Assembly: GCF_024139115.2 (NCBI RefSeq)
Contig: NW_026942458.1
Location: 48,941-112,940 of the forward strand
Direction: 5' to 3'
DNA: 64,000 nt
DNA from: Armigeres subalbatus
Taxonomy: Eukaryota; Arthropoda; Insecta; Diptera; Culicidae
This document shows positions 32,014-44,100 of this stretch, piece by piece. Position numbers and translations under genes: made by a program. Position 1 is the stretch's first letter. The number at the start of each line of letters is the position of its first letter. Under the pieces are notes generated by a model, which made no database searches, was not told the DNA's origin, and saw only the letters and a list, made by a program, of their open reading frames with translations.

Positions 32014-32019
32014 TTTATT
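32014..32019 (-). terminator. Candidate EFR3 polyadenylation signal
   Basis: AATAAA on the minus strand, 173 bp beyond the EFR3 stop codon. It is the first canonical signal downstream and lies before the jockey remnant, giving a 3' UTR of about 0.2 kb. Confidence 0.55.
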
Positions 32020-32191
32020 ATGGTAAATATAACCGGACTCCCTAAACGACATTTCCAACGTCAAAAGATGAAACTGATCTGCAAAAATATCTCACCCTCC
32101 CGTCGATTCCAAACCTATGCCCTACCCGACTAGCTAACATCAATAAATACACGAAACAAGATCAACAGAACCAACCACCAACTCCCACCTT

Positions 32192-35100
32192 CTAGTAGAA
32201 GAACAATTCCGGGAAATTATTTTCGTAAATCGGTCGCTGCTGGTTCATCTTGCTGTTTGCACCATCCACCAACGACGACCCAGCCACCATCAACTGGCTG
32301 CTGCAGCTGATTTGCCGCTCGGCAGACAACGAGTTAAAGATCTCGTTTAGCTTGTTCTGCAGGACGTCGTGCTGTGGTTCCGTTCGGCGGACCAAATCCT
32401 CGAACGCCGTTTCGCGGAACGTTCGTACGATGGCTGCCTGCTTTTCTCGGGCTTCCCTCTTGTTGGCCTCTGTCGGTTCCGCTAGGACCCGCTTCATAGA
32501 TTCGAAATTGAAATCAACCGGGAGGCTACGCTTCTGCACCCCGGGCGAGCTGCTAACCGATTCCACGTCGTTGTAGTTAGCTTCCACGATGCTGTTGCGG
32601 GCGGCACCTGAAATACGAACGAAATTGTTGAGAGTGTTGGAAAATGGCACTGTTAGCGTAAGGTACTTACTGGTGTCGACCCACGAGTGGCGATGCGCGG
32701 ACATATCGGTTTGATTCAGGGCATATGGAGTTCCCGTCTGGACACGGTTATGCTCTAAACCAGCCTGCTGGAGGCATTCCGCCACGGCGAGCTTATCTAT
32801 CATCAAGTGCGGTTGGTTCGTGTTGAGAGTGCTCGGAGCCGGTTTGTCGTTGTCCATCAAGGGAGGCAACAGATAGGTGGCGTCCTCTATTCGAGATTGG
32901 ATAACTTTCTCGGCGTACTCGACGAGTGGCCCAATACCGGTGCAACGACCAATCAGGGCCAGTACTGAAATGGCAATGCTGTGCAGATTGCAGCGATGTT
33001 TGGGTGAAAGCTCTACTTCGGTGAGAGCCACCTGCTGGACACTGGGAAACATAAAGATAGGGTTTTTATAAATCAGACATTGGTTATAGATATATTTTTT
33101 TACCTCAGCACAAACAGCAGGAACTCCTGCACCGTTTCGTTGCATGCCATCTCCACTACCATCAAGCCCGCTGTGTTATACGAAGACTTCAGCACTTCCA
33201 CGTTATTCTCCTGGGACATTCCGTCCAAAATTGCCTGCAGTATGTTTGATCCGTATTTGTGCGTGAAGAGAATGTCCGAGCGCGATGCTTGTTCCACAGT
33301 CAAGGTGGGATAATTGCTGACCGAAATCACATTGAGGAGATGCTGATTCTGGTGGCGATCGAGCAGCTGCTGAAAGATTTGCATTACAATAACCCGAATT
33401 GCAACGGAAGAAGCGCGAGCCATTTTGAGTAGCGGTTGAAGGAATGATACGGGGAACGCTTTTTCGAACGATACCGTTCGGTATTGAGTTCCGACTTTTA
33501 GTAGAGATTTCAGGAGAATGTTTTGCAGGAGTTGATCGCCTTTATTCTTCTTAGACGGATCCGGAACGGTATTCATGATGAAAAGCATAATTTCGATCTT
33601 TTGATAATCGGGATGATGATTAGCAAACTCTCCGAGTGCATTGATGAGAGCTTCCTGGTATTGGGTCTCCTCGGGAGAAGATTCGTGTTGTGTGCTAACC
33701 GATGTTTTTAGATGCGTCAAGAGATTGTTGATGATATCCAAGGCGGATGGTCCAACACTTTCACCGGCCGCGATGGCGATGATCTTGGAGAGAACAACCG
33801 CCAATGAAGTTCGTGTCTTTGGAGATGATGCCAAATTCTGATCCAGATGGGACATCAACGTCTCTACGACCGTGTAGGAATACTGTGGCTGAATCGAGAT
33901 CATTACAATCCGGAAAGTGTCGATCGCGAATCGATTCGGCACCCACAGCTTGTGATTATCCAAATGCGTCAAAAGCGGCTTCAGTACTGCTCTAATATGT
34001 CCAAATGAAGCCCTAGAAACTAACTCCCTTAGCACTGCTTCTGCTAAAACCGGAGGCGTTGAAGGAGTCGCCTCTTGATCCACCAGTTTACTTCCACTCA
34101 CTGATTGCATATTGAACAGCAGCGACGGAACGATTTTTTCCATATGTTGCTTCTCCCAAATATTCTCAACCAAATCGTCCGACACCGTTTTTCTGATCAC
34201 ACCCTGCAGTCCCTTAATTCCAGCCATCCGAATACTGTCCCTTAGCTCTAAATCATCGCTATTTCCGTAGCACATTGAACTGAACTTTGAAATGAAGAAA
34301 TCGTACCGCCTATGGTAGGAAGGCGTATCCTCCTCGATATTTGCAAACCGCACAAACGAATTCGTCGCCATGATTTGCAACGTTGGGTTCATGTCCTCCA
34401 TCAGCTTCTGCACCATCCGGAGAAAACTCTCCACGAAAAGATTCAAAATCTGCGCGTGACAAGCCATTAGCAGTAGATCCATCGCTTCCATTGCGATCTC
34501 CACAAACTTGTACCGCTTTCGGTTGATATCCTTCGAAGCCCGCTGATACAGGTACTCCCCGATTCGGTCCAGCTTCTCCGGCGATCGGAGCGAGTAAAAC
34601 GTCAACTTTTCCATATTGGACTTGACCAGACCGTCCTCCGGGTTGACCGGAAAAATGTTGTCCACCAGTCGTTTGTAGCGGGGCCGCAAGGCCGAACAGC
34701 AACCGCAACAACCTGGAGGCAAAGTAGATTAGGGACAATAGATTAGTAATGAAGTGGAAAAGACGGATTAAGCAGCGTATATTTTTCGAAAGTTAAAAAG
34801 ACCTTCAAGTCTAAGACCTAAGATCAATATATTTTCTAGTGGATTAAAATTGGTATCCGTTCTTTGTCAAAAGAACTAAACTTGCAAAACCCATCTGCCA
34901 CCCTACATGGATTTTTTTTTAAAATTTAACGATTGTAATATAACATAATAATATTATGCACAATCGAATAAGTACTGTTTTCTAAATAATATTTCCGTAT
35001 CGTTCATAATGCCAACATGGCCGAGGCAGTCTGAAGAAAAAAAAATCAACACTTTTCATATCTCATACGAACCCATCATTTTGCGGTGTCAATCCTACAA

Positions 35101-38100
35101 TTTGATTGTTTTCAAAAGAAGAATATCACAAATGCAGGAATAGAAACACTAAACGTATAATTTGGATGGGATTTGGACAATTTAAAACATTTTTCCTGCA
35201 GCACTTTGACGACAAAACTTTAAAATTACAAAAAATTACTCATATTGCATTTCTCGCTTAACTTTTGAAAAGGTCCTAGGTAACATTTTTTCATGAATTT
35301 GAATACAGCAATCAATAGCTTTCATGTTGTTCTGTTGATTGCGCTATTCAAATTAATGGATTAATGAAAAAGCTAAATCTGCCGCTATGAAATGAGTAGA
35401 TAGCGCCACCGTAGACCAGTTCCTTCAAAGCCTCTTGCATGTTAACCTACATATACAGTAGCGACTTTGTTTTGATGCGGTGAGTGCAAAATGAGTTACC
35501 TAAAATAGTCCATTCATGAAAAAAATGTTACTTAGGTCCTTTTGAAAAGTTAAGCGAGATTTTATCCGTCACAAAATATGCCAAAACGACTTCGTATACG
35601 GAACGAATAGGAAAGTGGAACATAACAAAATCAGCTGTTTGGAACCAGCAGGACTGGAATAAAGCCAAACATCAGGCGACGAATGCAGGGGTGGGTGATG
35701 ATTCAAGTCAAGCTTAAGGTGAAGGTTGGTTTAAATGAATTATTGGCAGTGGCAGTTTTCAACCCGCCGCTGCCATAATCAAGGCGCTATCATATATGCC
35801 CAAATAGCCAGCATGAGTTATCCGCCAGAAATTAGTATGGCGAAAGACATCTAACGCGGGTTTTCTCAAAATTTGAAACTTTTTATGAAAAACTATTTGG
35901 TACCGGTCTACACTGCCAAAAATATCTATTTAAGATATTTATATGTGTCGCCGTTATACATATTTGCAAGAGCTCCATCCTAATATAATCGATACAGAAC
36001 CACACATAAATTAAATAATTGCTAATTCGAGACCACACAAAAAGTTTATTTGGATATATATTTTATTAGTAGTTCGCAGGGAGAATGGTTATGTGTGCGC
36101 TGATATAGGGTAAAGTGCCTAATAGTGGACCCCCAACCAATAGTGGACCCTCCAGCCATTTTTGCATTTTTACAGCACAATGTAAACATTTTGCTATGAA
36201 ATTGCATCGGGACAACCTACACTGACAAAAATTCAATCATATCCATTATGTGTGGCACACATAAATTTTGACTATAGCATTTCCCACATAACGGCTATGT
36301 GAATGCGCATAGCACATATGTGGAAACACACATAACCCTTATTAACTAATAACCTTTATGTGGATTCTCCTATATAGCAAATGGTTATTAACGCACACAT
36401 AAAATTTATTTGTTAATTTCTTTAGATTTTTGCCAATAAAAATGTGTGGATTTTTATTAGTGTACCTTAAAGTCCTATGATTTGATTACATGCATTGGAA
36501 ACAAGGATGTTATCGATCATTTAGTAATTTGCGTTCGATCATTTGGCAGAGTTGTAGAAAAACCTTCGCACTAGAAGTCCAACACACAACACATTTTGAA
36601 ATTCACATTCTGGAATGAGTTTTTGACAAACTACTAAATGATCGAACGCAAATTACTAAATGATCGATAACATCCTTGATTGGAAAGGTTATGGATGGCA
36701 CAATTAGATGCTTTTTTACAATTCTATGAAAAATAAACGTCCATTATAGGATAATTTTGGGGGCTCCGTAATAGGGAAGAAGAACGTCTCGAAACGGAAC
36801 ATAAAAATCAAATGAAGTGTCGACTATAGGGCGAATTCAGTCAGACTTTAAAATGTTAATTTCAACAAATAACGTCGAGTATTTGAGTGTTTTATGTATG
36901 TATCGTGAAGTCCCGTTACGCTGGGATATGGATACTCTGAAGTAGTGCGTAACGGTGTAAATCCGGTCATATCGCCAGGCTCGGTTAAACACTGAAACTG
37001 ACAATATGACGTCTCTAACCCCGAGTCCCAAGGTGTCAGGCGACCCGTGCCGAGGGGATGAATGGCCTGGGGGGTGAAACAATTAGCCAGGCAGTCAACG
37101 GAGCCTGTAATGCTGGGTAGACACTTTTCGTGTTGCATTACGGAGTAAGATCTACCACACTGTGCTCTAGTTCTTACTATTCTTGTTAATACTTATGAGT
37201 GATGCCAAACGCAAGGAAATCAGATCTCTGTACAAAAACGAATCCGGAACTCATTAGAAGACGCAAAAATATGTTTGAACTGCAGTACCGATGCATGGTC
37301 AAAATCAGTATTATCCCACTTATTGTTGAGCCGAAACTGATTGAGGAGCGCGCCTTTGAGAGTTGGTTATAAGCCGTTTCTGGAAGGGTATAAATAGCGG
37401 TACCTTAATCTAAAGAGGCCTTACATTAAGCATGAGAAAATATCTGAATAAAAAACGACTACTTCATTTCTTCTCAATAGAAATGGAGCAGAAAGACATG
37501 CACTAAACAAATGACACGGGTATACTCAAGGAATGTAAAATAACAACATTGCCAATGACAACAACATTGTCCTCTCTTGTAAATGTTGGGACAAACTCAA
37601 CTCGCAATAAGCGTTTGTCCCAAACTGCAACAGAATAGGACAATGATCGCCTACCGCGCATTTTGAGAAGTAGTCGGTTTCCGATGATGTTTTTGGTTAA
37701 ATAAGTATCAGTTATCATAGCTTAGACATAAACTTAACTATCTGTTGACATGATTTGTGTTTTACTTCTGAAATATACAAGTTATCGCAGTTTGAAAAGA
37801 TCACAACAATTACCTCTCCATGTTTGTTGCAAATAAAATGGAACGCAACAATGTCTTTATCCTCTGCAGATGAGGACAAAGAGTTATCGCTATTCTCTTT
37901 TTTTCGCTTGTTTTTGTGGAAGGAACATTGAAAGCTTACGATATCGAACAGCCGATGTCAGTAGTGTATATGCAATATTACATTGATACAAACACGCAGC
38001 AACACCACCTGTCGCCTGACAATGCAAATATTGTAATTATACCATCAGGTGTAGTGGCTGTTGTTAAAATGTTAAGAAAGGGCTTCAAGCGGATTTTTTT

Positions 38101-41100
38101 GCTAGAATGCAACTGACGACCTCCTGAAAGGAGGCTTCCGAGCCTCTTGAAAGGAGGCTTCCGAGCCTCTTGAAAGGAGGCTTCCGAGCCTCTTGAAAGG
38201 AGGCTTCCAAGCCTCTTGGAAGGAGGCTTCCAAGCCTCTTGGAAGGAGGCTTCCAAGCCTCTTGGAAGGAGGCTTCCAAGCCTCTTGGAAGGAGTCTTCC
38301 AAGCCTCTTGGAAGGAGGCTTCCAAGCCTCTTGGAAGGAGGCTTCCAAGCCTCTTGGAAGGAGGCTTCCAAGCCTCTTGGAAGGAGGCTTCCAAGCCTCT
38401 TGGAAGGAGGCTTCCAAGCCTCTTGGAAGGAGGCTTCCAAGCCTCTTGGAAGGAGGCTTCCAAGCCTCTTGAAAGGAGGCTTCCGAGCCTCTTGGAAGGA
38501 GGCTTCCGAGCCTCTTGGAAGGAGGCTTCCGAGCCTCTTGGAAGGAGGCTTCCGAGCCTCTTGGAAGGAGGCTTCCGAGCCTCTTGGAAGGAGGCTTCCG
38601 AGCCTCTTGGAAGGAGGCTTCCGAGCCTCTTGGAAGGAGGCTTCCGAGCCTCTTGGAAGGAGGCTTCCAAGCCTCTAGGAAGGAGGCTCTGAGCCTCCTG
38701 AAAGGAGGCTTCGTAGCCTCTTGAAAGGAGGCTTTCGAGCCTCTTGAAAGGAGGCTTCCGAGCCTCTTGGAAGGAGGCTTCCGAGCCTCTTGAAGGAGGC
38801 TTCCGAGCCTCTTGGAAGGAGGCTTCCGAGCCTCTTGAAAGGGGGCTTGCGAGTCTCTTGGAAGGAGGCTTTCGAGTCTCTTGGAAGGAGGCTTCCGAGC
38901 CTTTTGGAAGGAGGCTTCCGAGCCTTTTGGAAGGAGGCTTCCGAGCCTCTTGGAAGGAGGCTTCCGAGCCTCTTGAAAGGAGGCTTCCGAGCCTCTTGGA
39001 AGGAGGCTTCCGATCCTCTTGAAAGAAGACTTCCAAGTCTTTTGGTAAGAGGCTTCCGAGTCTCTTCAAAGTAGGCCTCTGAGGTATTTGGAAGAAGGCT
39101 TCCGTCCATTTTGAAAGAGGCGTCCGAGCCTTTTGCTGTGTGCACTCAGCGTTAAAAAAGACGCTACGTGTGCATCGGCCCTTAACTGTCAAAAGTTACG
39201 TCAAGTGTCCTGCGGTGTTTTGCGTTTGAAGCATATTATTCCGTACGTCACACAAGAAAATGTCGAAGAAGCCATTTCCATCTATTTTGAAATTTCAAAT
39301 AAAACAATGTTTTTTTTTTCGAATTTTGAGTCGAAAGAAAAGCTGACGCGTTCAGTTTGATTAGCTTTATAGTTTCCTGAGAGAAAATCGAATATGTATT
39401 TATTTTAGGACCCAATTCGCGGCGATCGATCTATTATAAACATCATAACTTTCTTTAAAAATACCTTCGGACATTCCTCCGAAAATTTAATTAGAAACTC
39501 CTCAACACCTTCGGATATTTATTTAGAAACTAGCATACCCGACGTACTTCGTTTCGCCTAAAACCGATCGAGTTATTTCGAAATTTCTGTTTCATTTGTA
39601 TGGGAGCCCCCCTTTCCAGAAGAGGGAGGGGTTTCGAACCACCTTAAGAACCTTCCCCGGTCCCAAAAACCTCTGCATACAAATTTTCACGCCGATCGGT
39701 TCAGTAGTTTCCGAGTCTATAAAGTTCAGACAGACAGAAATTCATTTTTATGTATATAGATTCTCTCGGGAATCTCTTCGAAAATTCATTTATAAAATCT
39801 ATTACGAATCATTTAGAAATTATTTCGTAAGTTCCTCGAAAAATTCACCTGAAAAAACACTTCTGAAAACTCCTTCAGGATTGTTTTCATTCTTTAATAA
39901 ATTTCAGGAAAAAAACTACCAACAAAATTTCCGGAATAATCCCTGCATGAATTTTGTATGGTTTTACAAAAAAAAGGAAGTTCCGAAGAAATTTCTGGAT
40001 AAATTAACGAAGATCTTTCCATTGGATTTTCCGAAGGATTTCCTGGAGGAAACTCAAAAGGAATCAATGGAGACAATTTTCTAAATTATTCCTGGAGTAG
40101 AAAACAATTCTGAAGGATATTTAGAAGAAATTTTCAAATTCCTGGAAAAAATTCAGAATGAATTGGGTTCTAAAGCCCTACATCGTTTATGGTTGCAAAC
40201 GATAGTGCAACGGTCAAGAATACATGACCCCATAAATTTTAATATTAGTGTTTGAGTGTTTAAGACATGTTTTGAGCAAAGCAACGTTTGAAAAGGCATC
40301 ATATCAGAACGAATGCACCATCAGCCCAAAACGTCAGGCCCATATATTAAATGTCAAAGGTGCTATAGTGCGTTTGAATCATATTATTCCGTACGTCAAA
40401 CAAGATCGAAAATGTCGAGGAAGCATTTTCCATCTATTTTTTTAATTTTATAATAAATAATGCAGTGTATGTAATTAAGAGCGGTTACACTGTAAGAATT
40501 GGAACAAAATTCATCTGGCATTCCCATACAAAATCGTGTTCCAATAGACCTGTGCAGGAGTTCATCAAATTCACTCACCTGATGGATTTTGACATTTGAG
40601 CGGGTCGTCTTCTCGAACAAAAGTTCATTTTGCGTTCATTATGCGACCCGCTCAAACGTCATAATTTCTTGGGGGAGTTCATTTTGCGTTAGTCTATCGA
40701 GCAATGTTCCTTTCGATTTTTGAGTCGGAAGAACAACTGACGCGTTCAGGATGAAAGATTTTCGGATAGATTTGGCGAATAAATTCCAACATGAATTAAC
40801 GATGGCATTTTCAACAGAATTTACGGAAACCCGATTGGAAATTGCAAAAAATAATCCTAGAATTTCTTCTAAAATTCTTTTGAAAATAGATTAAAAAATA
40901 CTTTGGAAATTTTTCCAGGATTAATCAAACTTCTAAGAAAATCAGTTGTTTTTCATTGTCCTATGAAATTGCGTATATAATTAATTTCCAGAGAAATAAT
41001 CGATTTAGTGGGTCATGTGCCTTATTGTGCCCCACCTTAACTCCGCCAGTGGTCTTAAATAAAAGATTGTGCACAATTATTGTTGTTTTTGATTACTTGG

Positions 41101-44100
41101 CAAGCAAACCGTCTGCTAGCACAATTTTGATAAGAGTTTCAATACGTTCAGAAAGGTCTCTTATATTTTAGTCTTCTTGCCCTCAGATGCATACATACTA
41201 ATCTACAAGCATTTTGAGTGGTTGAAACAGTGACCCATTCTCACCCCCATTTGACCCATTGTCATCCCGACGACGGTATATAAATATTTACATCCATGAA
41301 TTCGGTCAACCATTCGCTAATGCTGGAGCCATATACCCTACATTCAGCGCCGTAGCGTGCAGTTGGCCGGGTTGGCCCCCGCCAAGGGCGCCAGCCCTCA
41401 AGGGGGCGCCAAAATCAAGAATTACGGTATGATAAAAAGAACAATGTTTGTTAGTTACTAAATGTGTTGATTGTTTTGTTTAGTGTTAGGAAAGACACTT
41501 ATGCGAAATCCACGGGATGAATAGAGAAGTCCTCATTTTCCAGATTGACCCAATAGATAGGGAGAAGATTCCGCCCTCTACGCACAAAATATTAACGATA
41601 GGAAGATGGAAATCCTTCCTATCCAAATTGCTTCAACCGGGTGTTCTGATGGTATTTTTATATAAAAATATATAATTGTTTCATACGCAATATTAATGAC
41701 ATATTTAAGAGATATATTGGAATTCGCTCACCAAATTAACCTTCGGGGAATTTCCTGGATATAATCAAAGAAAATGTTTCGTTTTCAGTCAATATCTTGA
41801 AATGGGAGCTCAGAAATTAGGAATTGCTCAAAGTTTGAAAAATAGAATTCTTGATTCAAAATTCTTATCCGCGGCTTGTTCCTTGTCGGCCACTGATGTC
41901 AAGGGAAACCTCATACGATTGGCATGGATGGAACACACGCCGATCTCAAAGGTTTGAAGGTGTTCCGAAAGATGCGTGCATATATGAGCAACGAGCTATC
42001 ATCTTGAAGCACTGCATCGTCACCAGAATTCTGCTTATCATCGGCTGTTCCCCTGTAAAGACTGAATGCATTTTGGAGTTTTGGAAATACTTCCGTTGGA
42101 TATTGGCAAGAAGTGATTCTGTTGGAGTGCCTTCTGTTTCTTTGCCTTCGGGACATCAGAATCATTTTCTCGGAAACTAACGAAACTCGGATTTAGGTAA
42201 CTTCATAAGTGTTGTACATTATATTCCGATATGATCTGGATAAGTATTGATCCTTATTCCGAACGCTGATTTCGAGCAACATTATGTGAAGATCATTCTA
42301 TTCTTCACCAACTTATTCAGAACGGATAGTGTTCTTGTCATCTAATGACTTGAGATCTTCAGTGAATTCACACAATTGCTAAAACCACAACTTCATGATA
42401 AATTCAAAATAAAAATAGATTACTAATTATTTTTTGAAGCTGAATTTGAATTGAAGATGAAGTGATTTTTTTAAAAACGTTGACAGAGAACATCCGAACA
42501 CTTTCAATGACTCTATTTGAAGCCCATCTAGAAAAGTCTAAGCATCTTATACTCAAAAATTGTGGATCGAATTATTTTCATTTTTGAACACTTATGTCGA
42601 ATTCGTTTTTAAACCTGGGTCAGTGCCAACCCGAACCCTGAATAAAAAAACGTTTTCAGTTCCATCTGTCATTGGATATGGTGGTGTGCGTGGCATCGTG
42701 TTTGTTTTGATTCGAAACATATGATCGACACCATACCGGACTTTACCAGTGCACTGGCAGTTTGTGGGCCACAACGAATCAGATCATGATAAAAATGATC
42801 AAGTACGCGCTCTGATTTTCGCAAATTACGGAATTTACTTTTGGATGGATATATCTACCCCAGATTCTCTATTCCTTTTCGCTTCTTCAGGAATTCCTCC
42901 GCAAGTTCTTGCAGGCATTTACTCGGAGTTTCTTTCCGGAATTCCTCCGGATGTTTCTTCAGGCATTCCTTCGGAAATTTCTTCAGGAATCTATTCAGAA
43001 GTTCCTCTTCTTCCTGAAGTTACGTTCGGAGCTCGGGAGTTCGTTAGGAAAATTCCGAAGTTCCTTCAAAATTTCCTTCGGAAGTTCCTTCAGAAAATCT
43101 TTGGAACATTCCTTAAGGAATTCCTTTGAAAATTTCTTCAGGAATTCCTCCCAAAAATACTTCAAAACTTCTTCCGGAAGTTCCTTCAGTAAATCATTTG
43201 AAAGTACCGTCAGGAATTCCTCCGGAAGTTCCTCCAGAATTTCCTCCAGGTATTTCTCCGGTGGTTCCTCCAGGAATTCCTCCAGAAGTTCCTCCAAGAA
43301 TTCCTCCGAAAGTTCCTCCAGAAATTCCTCCGGAAGTTCATCCAGGAAATCTTCCGGAAGTTCCTCCAGGAATTCCTCTAGAACTTCCTTCAGGAATTTC
43401 TCAGGAAGTTCCTCCAGGAATTCCTCCGGTAGTTCATCTAGGAATCCCACCAGCTGTTCCTCCAAGTATTCCTCCGGAAGTTCCTCCAGAAATTCCTACG
43501 GAAGTTTCTCCAGATATTCCTCCAGAAATCCATCCGGAAGTTCCACCATAAATTCCTCTAGAACTTCCTCCAAAAATTTCTCAGGAAGTTCCTCCAGGAA
43601 TTTCTCCGCAATTTCCTCCAGAAATTCCTCCGATAGTTCCTCCAGGAATTCCTCCGGAAGTTCTCCCAGGAATTCTTCAGGTCTTCCAGGAAGGTCTTCC
43701 AGGAATTGCTCCAGCTGTTCCTCCAAGAATACCTCCGGTGGTTCCTCCAGAAATTCATCCCGAAAGTTCCTCTTGAAGTTCCTCCAGGAATACCTCCAGA
43801 AGTCCCTCCAAAAATTCCTTCGGAAGTCCCTTCCGAAATTTCTCAGGAAGTCCCCCCAGAAATACCTCCGGAGAAATTCATGGAGGAGCTTTCGGAGCAA
43901 TTCCTGGAAGAGCTTCCGAAAGAACATCCGGGAAAATTATTGGAGGAACATCCGAAGGAATTCCTGATGGAATTTCGGGAAAAATTTCCGGAGGAATTTC
44001 TGAAAGAACTTCCGGAGAAATTTCTGGAGGGACTTCCGGAGGTACTTCTGAAGGATGTTCCGGAGGAATTCCTGGAGGAACTTTTGGAGGAATTCCTGGA

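Noticed and set aside
32192..33145. Single-exon reading of the EFR3 C-terminal part
   Set aside because: The open frame runs through a 63-bp intron (32,608-32,670) with perfect GTAAGT and TTTCAG sites. Removing it restores family-like sequence.
34310..34738. 142-codon ORF overlapping the main EFR3 exon
   Set aside because: It is an alternative frame of the EFR3 exon; EFR3 family motifs are in the other frame.
37978..39192. 404-codon open frame on the minus strand
   Set aside because: Produced by the 23-bp minisatellite; all frames give the same repeat peptide and there is no unique domain.
42909..43967. 352-codon open frame in the hAT interior, considered as transposase
   Set aside because: It is minisatellite-derived serine/arginine repeat with no transposase motif.
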